Shown: piece after piece, positions 53,469-62,681 of the stretch
Layout of the letters: each line of letters opens with the position of its first letter
Numbering within the stretch: the first letter of the stretch is position 1
Source of the DNA: Bythopirellula goksoeyrii
GTDB taxonomy: Bacteria; Planctomycetota; Planctomycetia; Pirellulales; Lacipirellulaceae
Length of the DNA: 64,000 nucleotides
Direction of reading: 5' to 3'
Assembly (NCBI RefSeq): GCF_008065115.1
Contig: NZ_CP042913.1
Coordinates: forward strand, 2,764,338 to 2,828,337
Made by a program: the position numbers and the translations under genes
The notes under the pieces: model-generated
The model's input: only the letters and a program-made list of their open reading frames with translations
What the model was told of the DNA's origin: nothing
Databases searched by the model: none

Positions 53469-54293
53469 GTGCGACTGCTTTTCATTGGTGATATCGTAGG
53501 CAGCCCTGGTCGCGAGATGGTCACTCGCGGCGTAGCTGGACTCGTCCAGCGACACCAGTTGGACTTAGTCATCGCTAATGCGGAAAATGCGGCCGGGGGA
53601 TCGGGAATCACGCCTCAGATCTACCGAAAACTGGTGAAGGCTGGTGTCGATGCGATTACCTTGGGTGACCATGTCTATCGTCGAAAAGAGATCTACTCGG
53701 TACTTGATAGTGAAGACAACATCGTGCGGCCTGCCAATTTGCCTGACGAAGCCCGCGGACGACGCTGGACGGTTGTCGAGGCCAGAGATGGAACGCAAGT
53801 GGGAATTTGCTGCTTTCTAGGCCAGCTCTTTATGAAACCCATCGACAACCCGTGGGGTGTAGCTGACCGAGTGCTCGCTGAATTGCCTTCAGAAGTCAAA
53901 GTACGGTTTGTCGATTTTCATGCCGAGGCTACGAGCGAGGCTCAGTTAATGGGACGCTACCTCGATGGCCGTGTTTCGGCTGTGCTGGGAACCCATACTC
54001 ATGTTCCCACAGCGGACGAATGCCTCCTGCCTGGCGGTACGGCCTTCCAATGCGATGTCGGTATGACGGGGCCTCACGACGGCATTCTGGGACGTAGGGC
54101 CGACCGTGTGATGGAAACTATGCTCACGGCAAATCCCACTCAGTTCGACGTGGCAACCGGCGATATGCGACTTAATGGAACTATCGTCGACGTGGATCCA
54201 GAAACGGGTATGGCTACGGCAGTTGAGCGCCTCTGCGTCCTCGAATCGGAACTTTCTGATCTTGAGTCGCTAGCATCGGCCACATCGGGCTAG
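53469..54293 (+). CDS. ymdB: YmdB-like metallophosphoesterase (TIGR00282)
   Basis: The 274-residue protein matches the YmdB phosphodiesterase family: LLFIGDIVGSPGREMV at residues 3-18, NAENAAGGSGITP, ITLGDHVYRRKEI, FHAEATSEAQLMGRYLDG, and GTHTHVPTADECLLPGG with the metal-binding His residues. Members hydrolyse cyclic nucleotides such as cAMP in vitro. It uses GTG 53469. It sits 59 bases past rny, as in many bacteria. The usual family Asn in the HxN/D motif reads DHVYR here. Confidence 0.93.
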   Translation: MRLLFIGDIVGSPGREMVTRGVAGLVQRHQLDLVIANAENAAGGSGITPQIYRKLVKAGVDAITLGDHVYRRKEIYSVLDSEDNIVRPANLPDEARGRRWTVVEARDGTQVGICCFLGQLFMKPIDNPWGVADRVLAELPSEVKVRFVDFHAEATSEAQLMGRYLDGRVSAVLGTHTHVPTADECLLPGGTAFQCDVGMTGPHDGILGRRADRVMETMLTANPTQFDVATGDMRLNGTIVDVDPETGMATAVERLCVLESELSDLESLASATSG

Positions 54294-54376
54294 CATTGCA
54301 GGGAGTCTCGCATTTTCTGCCTTGAACAAACTGGGCAGCTCAGCTATCGTTCCTCCGCGCTGTATGGTGCATTGAG

Positions 54377-54814
54377 ATGGTTTACGCTGCCATGAAGTCA
54401 GAATCGCTCACAGCTGTTGCTCGCGTGATTCTGGCGGCCATCGGCCTGAGTGGACTAGTTTTATGCGCGGCAGCCTGCAACTTGGAGCCTGACCCAAGAG
54501 GGTTTGGCACTCACGAACAATTAGGACTTACCCCTTGCAGCTTTTATCAATGGACCGGCCGTACCTGTCCCAGCTGTGGGGCGACGACTGCCTGGGCCCA
54601 TGTACTGCGCGGCGATATGGCCGAGGGATTGTCGGCCAACCTGGCGGCAACATTGCTTTGCTTGGCGACGTTAATCGCTGTGCCATGGCTGCTGCTGTCG
54701 GCTTGCTTCGGACGTTGGTTGTGGTGGAAACCGAGGGAATGGGACGTGCTGCTCGCAGGCAGCGCACTTTTGGTCGTTGCGATACTGGACTGGCTGCGAC
54801 GGATATTAAGTTAG
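54377..54814 (+). CDS. DUF2752 membrane protein
   Basis: The 145-residue protein has three membrane segments and the DUF2752 signature: FYQWTGRTCPSCGATTAW near residue 55, where the CPxCGxT pair may bind metal. The function is unknown. Two ATG starts, 54377 and 54392, are possible. It lies just downstream of ymdB, on the same strand. Confidence 0.88.
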   Translation: MVYAAMKSESLTAVARVILAAIGLSGLVLCAAACNLEPDPRGFGTHEQLGLTPCSFYQWTGRTCPSCGATTAWAHVLRGDMAEGLSANLAATLLCLATLIAVPWLLLSACFGRWLWWKPREWDVLLAGSALLVVAILDWLRRILS

Positions 54815-54933
54815 CTTGAAGACAAACTAAGCTGGAGGCACACTTGCCTTCGCGCTTCGCGTTGCGACCTGACTAGGAAACTTATAGCCAGCCTCATTGA
54901 TGAGGCGGCACTTATCAAAACAAGGAAAGCAAG

Positions 54934-55629
54934 ATGGATCGCTCTTTCCCTCAACAAAGTTCTTCTCACCAAATTGTAGCTCGGTATGCACGCTGCTGGG
55001 GAGTTACTCTCTTAGCTTTGGCGATGGTGTCAACCACAGGTTGCATTCATTCGATCCTTGCCACAGGGATTTATCTCTGGCAGGGAGGCAATGTTGTCCC
55101 AGCTCAGTGCAGTGAACTTGAGGAGCAGCGCGTGATCGTGATTTGCCGCCCTCCCGCTTCGAATGAGTACCGCCACGCGGGAGCCTCAAGAAACGTCGGA
55201 AAGCGGATTAGCAGTCTATTAGCAGAAAATGTGGTCGACATCGATGTCGTCAGCCCAAGAGAAGTTGACAACTGGGTTGATAAGCAGGATTGGGAGAACT
55301 ACAAAGACCTTGGTCGCGCAGTAAAAGCTGATAAGATTGTCTATGTCGAGCTCGATAATTTCGATCTCTACAAGGGCACGACGCTCTATCAAGGCAACGC
55401 CGAAGTGCATGTCACCGTTTATGACATGAACCAGAAGGGCAAAGAAGTCTTTAGTCGCGACCTGGGCCAGGTACTGTTCCCTCGTAACAGTGGGATTCCC
55501 TCAGCGGACAAACCGGTCCAGGAATTCGAACGTCAGTTCGTTGAGGTAGTCGCTACCCAGACAGCCAGCCTGTTCTACAAACATGATCCCAATGTCGATT
55601 TCGCCATGGATGCGATTGCGAACCGCTAA
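54934..55629 (+). CDS. lipoprotein of unknown function
   Basis: The 231-residue protein has a signal ending in a lipobox (LLALAMVSTTGC, Cys near residue 37). The mature part is alpha/beta with VIVICRPPASNEYRHA and KADKIVYVELDNFDLYKG. AAGGAAAG lies six bases before the ATG. I remember similar proteins in planctomycetes but not a function. It is probably outer-membrane or periplasm attached. Confidence 0.82.
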   Translation: MDRSFPQQSSSHQIVARYARCWGVTLLALAMVSTTGCIHSILATGIYLWQGGNVVPAQCSELEEQRVIVICRPPASNEYRHAGASRNVGKRISSLLAENVVDIDVVSPREVDNWVDKQDWENYKDLGRAVKADKIVYVELDNFDLYKGTTLYQGNAEVHVTVYDMNQKGKEVFSRDLGQVLFPRNSGIPSADKPVQEFERQFVEVVATQTASLFYKHDPNVDFAMDAIANR

Positions 55630-55743
55630 ATGGGCTTCGTTCGATAGCGGGCGTGCCAGATTTTTGGTGTCATTTTGCTTCTCAGTGCGTTAGAATAGAG
55701 AATATCACTTCTTCTAACTCCTGACTCCTGAATGAGGGATGGC

Positions 55744-56694
55744 ATGGCATCTCGCAGATATTCGTGCGGCTTCTTCTTTCTAACACTGCTTGGACTGATA
55801 GTATCTCAAGCTGTCGCTCAACCAAGTGGCAGAAATGTTCGCGCACCTGATCCGGAGGATATCGTCCTTACGACTAAGGATGATGTTCGCATAGGAGCTA
55901 CCTACTACCGCAGTACCATGGGCAGGGAAGCCGTGCCCATCATATTGATTCACGACTACAAGGAAAGCCGCACAGTTTTCAACACTCTAGCGCGCGCCCT
56001 CCAATCTCCCAGTGATCCACGACTGGATTCGCACGCAGTTCTCACGATCGATCTACGCGGTCACGGATCTAGTACTGCAGCCGTTGACCGAACCGGCGGC
56101 ACTGTGACTATCGATCCAGCTCGATTCAAACCTGCTGATTACGGAGATATGGTACGCTTGGATATGGAGGCCGTACGGAAGTTCTTGGTCGAGAAAAACG
56201 ATGCTCAAGAACTGAATCTTAACAAACTCTGCTTGATTGGCACTGGCATGGGGGCAAACGTCGCAACAATCTGGGCTGCGGTCGATTGGTCCGCCCCGCC
56301 CCTAGCACAGCGCAAGCAAGGGCAAGATGTCAAAGCATTGGTCTTAGTCTCACCTATCTGGCGTCAGAAAGGACTTCCCTTGGTTGATGCACTCAAACAA
56401 CCTGATGTAGCTGAAAGAATTTCCATAATGCTCGTGTATGGCAGCGAGGATACTCTAGCTTCGAAAGACGCTCAAACTGTGTACAAGAACTTTGAGCGAT
56501 ACCATCCCGAACCACCCATCGAGCGCGTTCGTGAACTAAAGGACCTCTATGAATATCCTTTGCCCACCACGCTCCAGGGAACAAAACTATTGATTGATCC
56601 ACGGTTCAAAATGCTTGCGGCGCTTGATACTTTTTTGAAAGCGAGGCTCTCAGACAAGAACTTCAAATGGGTTGCTCGTCGCGTAGATGAGTAA
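55744..56694 (+). CDS. alpha/beta-hydrolase fold protein without nucleophile Ser
   Basis: This protein of about 316 residues has a signal-like N-terminus (FFFLTLLGLIVSQAVAQ) and the hydrolase fold: VPIILIHDYKESRTVFN, LTIDLRGHGSST. The nucleophile elbow reads LIGTGMGANVATIW, so the expected Ser of G-x-S-x-G is Gly (codon GGC). LVYGSEDTLASK may hold the acid. It is therefore probably a non-hydrolytic exported protein. ATG 55744 has AGGG five bases upstream; ATG 55732 is the alternative. Confidence 0.85.
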   Translation: MASRRYSCGFFFLTLLGLIVSQAVAQPSGRNVRAPDPEDIVLTTKDDVRIGATYYRSTMGREAVPIILIHDYKESRTVFNTLARALQSPSDPRLDSHAVLTIDLRGHGSSTAAVDRTGGTVTIDPARFKPADYGDMVRLDMEAVRKFLVEKNDAQELNLNKLCLIGTGMGANVATIWAAVDWSAPPLAQRKQGQDVKALVLVSPIWRQKGLPLVDALKQPDVAERISIMLVYGSEDTLASKDAQTVYKNFERYHPEPPIERVRELKDLYEYPLPTTLQGTKLLIDPRFKMLAALDTFLKARLSDKNFKWVARRVDE

Positions 56695-56708
56695 ACTCTC
56701 ATAGTTAT

Positions 56709-56841
56709 TGAGGGTGTCCGGGATTTTGACCTACTACATTCAAGGGCAAAGCGAATTGTCATCCCGAGGTACTCCGAGGGATCTAGCCAGATTTCTCGGA
56801 GTACCTCGAAATGACGGAAAACGATTTCCCGGACACCCTCA
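56709..56841. mobile_element. 133-bp MITE with perfect 15-bp inverted ends
   Basis: TGAGGGTGTCCGGGA (56709-56723) is the exact inverse of TCCCGGACACCCTCA (56827-56841). Inside, CGAGGTACTCCGAG (56765-56778) pairs with CTCGGAGTACCTCG (56795-56808), with GTCAT and ATGAC around it. There is no coding capacity. It lies between the convergent hydrolase and LysM genes. Confidence 0.75.
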
Positions 56842-56847
56842 GTTAAC

Positions 56848-57465
56848 TCAATCAACTGGCCGGGATTCCTGAGCGGGGATTCTTAATTCCACGCCTATCG
56901 GAAGTAAGTACGGATTGCTCAATTGATCTCGATTGAGATCGAAGATTTCTAGCCCTCTACCTGGGTCATCCAAGTATCGCTCAGCCAGTCTCTCGAGAGT
57001 GTCGCCGTTGCATACGACGTGTAAGACCTCTTGAGGCCAATCATCTGGCGTGTTGGAGCCGCTCTCTATTTCGGCCACGCTGTAGGCAGGTCGAGCAACT
57101 CCAGAAGTTGCTCCGATGTCCGGTGAGGAATCGTCCTCATGAGAAACTATAGGATGTGACTGCATGGCAGGATGATTTGCTAGATCGAAGCTTTCCAAAG
57201 CTTGGTTGGATGGTGGCTCGGGAGAATCATTCGTGCTAGCCATTCTGGCAGATACGTGGGCGGGTGCTACCGGGACATCCAGTTCGTGAGGCTCAGAACC
57301 GGAAGAATCCATGGTAATGGGGTCTCCGTTAATCGCTCGTGGAAAATCATCAACATTATGCGCAGAAGAATCAGAAGACTCCTGCGTCTGGCGAAAAGGC
57401 CATGACAGTACAATCCCGAGAGTTAGGATGGCAATGGCAGTCAGTAGTTTGCGGGATCGACTCAC
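56848..57465 (-). CDS. LysM-domain anchored protein
   Basis: This 205-residue protein has an N-terminal membrane helix (LTAIAILTLGIVLSW), a low-complexity Pro/Ser/Asp-rich stretch (about 30-145), and a C-terminal LysM domain (VVCNGDTLERLAERYL then LYLLPIGVELRIP-like end). LysM binds peptidoglycan or similar glycans, so it is likely an envelope protein. It uses GTG 57465. It follows secDF by 177 bases on the same strand. Confidence 0.85.
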   Translation of the reverse strand: MSRSRKLLTAIAILTLGIVLSWPFRQTQESSDSSAHNVDDFPRAINGDPITMDSSGSEPHELDVPVAPAHVSARMASTNDSPEPPSNQALESFDLANHPAMQSHPIVSHEDDSSPDIGATSGVARPAYSVAEIESGSNTPDDWPQEVLHVVCNGDTLERLAERYLDDPGRGLEIFDLNRDQLSNPYLLPIGVELRIPAQESRPVD

Positions 57466-57642
57466 GAGAATGCAATCGTCGTATGAGTAATGCAGAATTG
57501 AATGAGGAACGTTTCCCCAATTCAGCTTCGGACTACTCTGGGACGGCAGTTGAGGCTCAATCCTCTAGTGCGCGATATACGGACCGCAGGGATTCGACAT
57601 TTCCGATCCGGCAAAGTTTGCAGGCATTCTAAGCCACAGACT

Positions 57643-60600
57643 CTAGCTCGATGATGCCGTAGCCATGGACTCTTTGGAAACGCGGGAATTTGACTTTGCA
57701 CTACTCTCCGCCTCGTTAGGGCTCATCCAAAGGAGAATCGGAGCCGCAATGAATACTGTAGAGTAGGTTCCTGCAACGATTCCAATCAACAAGGAGAATG
57801 CGAATCCGTGAATTCCATCACCACCCAAAATGTAAAGCAAAATTACCGACAGCAAAGTGGTGAATGAGGTCAGGATTGTCCGGGAGAGCGTTTGATTAAT
57901 ACTCAGATTGATCATGTCTCGAGTAAGATAAGGGCTCTTGCCCTTTACCTCCCTTATGCGATCAAATATTACAATGGTGTCGTTGAGGGAATAGCCGATG
58001 ATTGTCAGTAGTGCTGCTACGATGGTAAGGCTAATCTGAAACTTTTCGATCATGAGTATCTGTGCCAGCCCTGGGATCGCTGAAACGATTGCGGCACTAA
58101 GGGCAATCATTCCTATCGAAACCAACACATCATGAATCAGAGCAATCACAGCAGCCACACCGTAATAGATTTTCTGAAACCGAAACCAAATATAGGCGAT
58201 AATACCAACCAAACTGACAAAAACGGCTGCAAAGGCCTTCGTGCGCAGATCGTCTGCCACGCGACCTCCAATCTTATTAGCGAGGGGAAAGACGGGCTGA
58301 TTATTGGTTGCTTTTTCCAACTCAGAAAATACACTCTCTGATTCCTCCACAGGAAGCGCCAGTTTAACATTCCACTTGACGAAGCGGCGGGCGCTTCCAG
58401 GCTGATATTCTGGGTTGTCGACGGAAAAGGCGACTGAGCCATGCCCTGTTGCGGCAAGCGCATCTTGGAGGAGTTGACTCGCGGTTTCTTGATTCACACC
58501 GGCATCTTCGTCCCCGTCGCTTCCAAAAACTATCTCGGCACTTGTGCCCGACGCAAAGGGATCGGCAATCACGGAAGGACTCGTATCAATAGAGGCATCG
58601 CCATCACCCGATGTCTCTGTCGTTTCTTCTGCATCATCACTTGCCTTGGAGCTGGCGTCTTCGCCTTCTGCTGACTCGTCTGTCTGAAAGTTAACCAGAT
58701 TCACCTGCGATCTTGCAGGGGCAGTAGTCGAACTCGTTTGTTTGCCTAGTGGCTTGATGTTGGAGGCCGTTACCTGATACGTCTGTAAACGCTCTCCAAA
58801 AGTATCCTGAAGAATCTGTTGTACAGCCTCGACATCCTGCTCTACAGAATTGATAGTGAAGCGGGAGTTCGTCGTGCCAACTTCAACAAGAGAGATATTC
58901 TTATCGTTCAGCTCGGTCTTTTCGAGCATCTTTTTAACCTCAGAAAACGGCATTTTGCTGTCATCTCTGAGAACCATCGTCACCGAGCTGCCACCGGTAA
59001 AATCGATATTCAACAAATCGTTGCCTCGATCGATCACTGAGAATAAACCGATAGCAATGAGAACCACGGAACAGACGATTGCTAATCCGCGTTTGCCCAT
59101 AAAGTCAAAATTTGTTTGACCAATCATCTGGACCATACTCAACTTTTTAAGGTTGTTAGTGCGTTCGGCGACGTCGAAGATGAGCCGCGAGAGAAAGATC
59201 GCCGAATACATACTCATCACGATCCCGATGATCAATGTAACACCAAAGCCTTTAACATTATCGGGAGCTATTTTGTAGATTGCCACAGCCGTAATAAGAT
59301 TCGTCAGATTCGCATCAACGATTGTTGACATGGCTTTTGAAAACCCATTGCGAATAGCCATGCGGAGGGCAGCCCCTCGAGCACGTTCTTCTCGAATCCG
59401 CTCGAAGATCAGCACGTTGGCATCCACGGACATACCGACCGTCAGAACCAATCCAGCGAGCCCCGGCAGAGTGAAGGCAGCGTGCAGCAAGACCATCACG
59501 CCCAGTATCAGTAACAGGTTGGCTCCTAGTGCCAAGCAAGCAACAAGTCCCGCAAAGCGGTAATAAAACAACATGAAGATCATCACGATCACCAAGGAAG
59601 CCAAGATCGCCGTGCGGCCCATGCGGACCGTCTCGACGCCAATGGTCGGGCTGATGACTTCGCGGCTAATCGGATCTTTGTTAAGCGATGCTGGCAAACT
59701 ACCTGAGTTCAAAATGTCGACCACGAAGTCGACTTCTTCCTTGTCGTTGATTCCGGTAATACGCCCTGAGGAGGTAATTTTGGAGTTAATTGCCGGAGCC
59801 GAAAGTAACTTGCCATCGAGGATAATGCCGAGATAGTACTTTTGTCCCGAAGGATTGGGAACGTGCTGCCCAGAAAGCCGCCCGAATCGGAAAGCCCCTT
59901 GATCGTCAAAGTTGAATCGAACTTCGGGCTGGCCGGTTTCATCGAATCCCGCGGCGGCCTTCTGCAAGTATTCTCCTGTCACGTCATAGCCATCGTTCAT
60001 AAGCACCAAGGCTTGCGGGATTTTTCCAGCCATTCGTTTTACGAACCGATCGTCTGGCCTGTCGAACGGCCCTAACTTCTCGTCGTAGATCATCCATTCT
60101 GCGACCTTGCGGCCACCCATGCGGACCTCGTTTTCACCAGGTGGGAGTGCCTCAGCCAGTTCGATAATCTTCTTGTTCTCTGCAAAAACGGGGGAAGCAG
60201 TAATACGAAATTCCAAGGCTCCAGCCGTATAGACCTTCCGCTCGATGTAGTCGAGTTCCGCAGGACTCGCCTTAGGGATAATGATCTCGATTTGGTCCGG
60301 TCCATATTCACGGATTGAGACTTCCTTGGTACCGCTGGGGTCGACGCGCTCTCCGAGGGCAGCGATTAGTTGGCGAACCAAGGTGCTGCGAGAGGAGACT
60401 GATTGGCCACCTTGCGAATCCTCGTCGTCATCCATGCCTGCCGTATCTTGCAGTTCGTAGATCAGCGTAATACCACCACTCAGGTCGGGCCCATACTTAA
60501 CCTCTCCTTCGTAAATCACCACGGCCGCTGCCAGCAAGGAGCCTATTGCCACAGCAAATTTCCAACCGTAATCCGGCATCCGCCACCGCCGAGCCAAGTA

Positions 60601-60894
60601 ATTGCCGATGAGGACAGGAACTACGAACAAAGCTATTACAATCGCCAGGAGTACGAAACCTGATATCGGAGCCTGACCTTCGACCGGAGTGGAAGTTGTC
60701 GTACGCGGCACTTCCAAAGTCCCCGTTTCAGTCTCTGCTGCACCTGCAATTTCGGCGGTAGAATCGTCCTGTCCCAACGCAGGAATGCTTGACACGCCTA
60801 CCAGCAACGTAGTTGCCAGGATGGCCGAGAGGGGCAAACTATAACTGCGCAATGTTCCGCCGGTTTGAACGTTTGTCATCTTTGAGTTTTCCAT
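57643..60894 (-). CDS. secDF: SecDF fusion, preprotein translocase
   Basis: This protein of about 1083 residues fuses SecD and SecF, RND-type proteins that use the proton gradient to help pull proteins through SecYEG. The SecD part has LSGGITLIYELQ near residue 140 and the helices with GLVLTVGMSVDANVLIFERIREE. The SecF part begins near residue 590 (GKRGLAIVCSVVLIAIG, LLNIDFTGGSSV) and ends with GYSLNDTIVIFDRIRE. An acidic, Ser/Asp/Glu-rich insert (about residues 730-800) lies in the SecF periplasmic domain. ATG 60894 or 60879 is likely; the ORF is open to 60975 inside yajC. Confidence 0.95.
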   Translation of the reverse strand: MENSKMTNVQTGGTLRSYSLPLSAILATTLLVGVSSIPALGQDDSTAEIAGAAETETGTLEVPRTTTSTPVEGQAPISGFVLLAIVIALFVVPVLIGNYLARRWRMPDYGWKFAVAIGSLLAAAVVIYEGEVKYGPDLSGGITLIYELQDTAGMDDDEDSQGGQSVSSRSTLVRQLIAALGERVDPSGTKEVSIREYGPDQIEIIIPKASPAELDYIERKVYTAGALEFRITASPVFAENKKIIELAEALPPGENEVRMGGRKVAEWMIYDEKLGPFDRPDDRFVKRMAGKIPQALVLMNDGYDVTGEYLQKAAAGFDETGQPEVRFNFDDQGAFRFGRLSGQHVPNPSGQKYYLGIILDGKLLSAPAINSKITSSGRITGINDKEEVDFVVDILNSGSLPASLNKDPISREVISPTIGVETVRMGRTAILASLVIVMIFMLFYYRFAGLVACLALGANLLLILGVMVLLHAAFTLPGLAGLVLTVGMSVDANVLIFERIREERARGAALRMAIRNGFSKAMSTIVDANLTNLITAVAIYKIAPDNVKGFGVTLIIGIVMSMYSAIFLSRLIFDVAERTNNLKKLSMVQMIGQTNFDFMGKRGLAIVCSVVLIAIGLFSVIDRGNDLLNIDFTGGSSVTMVLRDDSKMPFSEVKKMLEKTELNDKNISLVEVGTTNSRFTINSVEQDVEAVQQILQDTFGERLQTYQVTASNIKPLGKQTSSTTAPARSQVNLVNFQTDESAEGEDASSKASDDAEETTETSGDGDASIDTSPSVIADPFASGTSAEIVFGSDGDEDAGVNQETASQLLQDALAATGHGSVAFSVDNPEYQPGSARRFVKWNVKLALPVEESESVFSELEKATNNQPVFPLANKIGGRVADDLRTKAFAAVFVSLVGIIAYIWFRFQKIYYGVAAVIALIHDVLVSIGMIALSAAIVSAIPGLAQILMIEKFQISLTIVAALLTIIGYSLNDTIVIFDRIREVKGKSPYLTRDMINLSINQTLSRTILTSFTTLLSVILLYILGGDGIHGFAFSLLIGIVAGTYSTVFIAAPILLWMSPNEAESSAKSNSRVSKESMATASSS

Positions 60895-60949
60895 TCTAAC
60901 TATTTCATTTATTGAGAGCCGTATCTGGCCATTCGTAGACCAGCTTCCT

Positions 60950-61324
60950 TTATGAGCCCTCAGTTTTGTTTTCATCTGTTACTACCCGGGCGATGGCCGA
61001 GAGACTCACTCTCAACTTCGCACCAGACGATTCGTCAACACGTAGCGTCACTTCCTCACGATCACGTTGGACGTTAGTCACAACACCGTGAATTCCACCT
61101 ATTGTGACAACGCGATCCTTCTCCTTGAGATTGCTGACCAACTCCTGCATGGCCCTCTCTTTATTCTTTTGCGGGCGCAGAATCAGGAAGTAAAAGAACA
61201 CCATGATTGCGATTAACCCCGGGAGCATACTTCCTAACCCAGGTGGTTCGGGCGCGGCGTCTTGAGCGAAAACAAGCCCGCTTGCTGCCAGCAGACTGGC
61301 AATCTGAAACTGAAAAAAGATCAT
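60950..61324 (-). CDS. yajC: preprotein translocase subunit YajC
   Basis: This protein of about 124 residues has one membrane helix (PGLIAIMVFFYFLILRPQKN) and the YajC soluble domain (KEKDRVVTIGGIHGVVTNV). The PQ-K motif after the helix is typical. It joins SecDF in the holotranslocase. It lies between tgt and secDF, the common order tgt-yajC-secDF. ATG 61324 begins the hydrophobic N-terminus, and a TTG at 61336 is less likely. Confidence 0.95.
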   Translation of the reverse strand: MIFFQFQIASLLAASGLVFAQDAAPEPPGLGSMLPGLIAIMVFFYFLILRPQKNKERAMQELVSNLKEKDRVVTIGGIHGVVTNVQRDREEVTLRVDESSGAKLRVSLSAIARVVTDENKTEGS

Positions 61325-61480
61325 TGAAACCAACAATTTGAATTACTTGCTATAAAACCGAAATTCTACCTTGCTCACCAGCCATATGCCCTTAATTGAC
61401 ATGAGTTTAGGACCGGAGAACGAATTATCATAAATCGTAGCGCCAGAAGGAACAAGGGCGTCCGGTCGTCCTCTGCGGGG

Positions 61481-61525
61481 CAGGCCTCTAGCCTCGCTTT
61501 GTTCATGACGGGCTGGAGGCCTGCT
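61481..61525 (-). terminator. hairpin downstream of tgt
   Basis: GCAGGCCTCTAGCC (61481-61494) pairs with GGCTGGAGGCCTGC (61512-61525), with one mismatch. It lies 15 bases past the tgt stop on the minus strand and before yajC. No U-run is seen, so it may be a processing hairpin or a dispersed repeat rather than a terminator. Confidence 0.5.
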
Positions 61526-61539
61526 CTACGTGGGAAGAC

Positions 61540-62667
<1,128 letters not shown>

Positions 62668-62681
62668 CGTTACAGAGTGGC

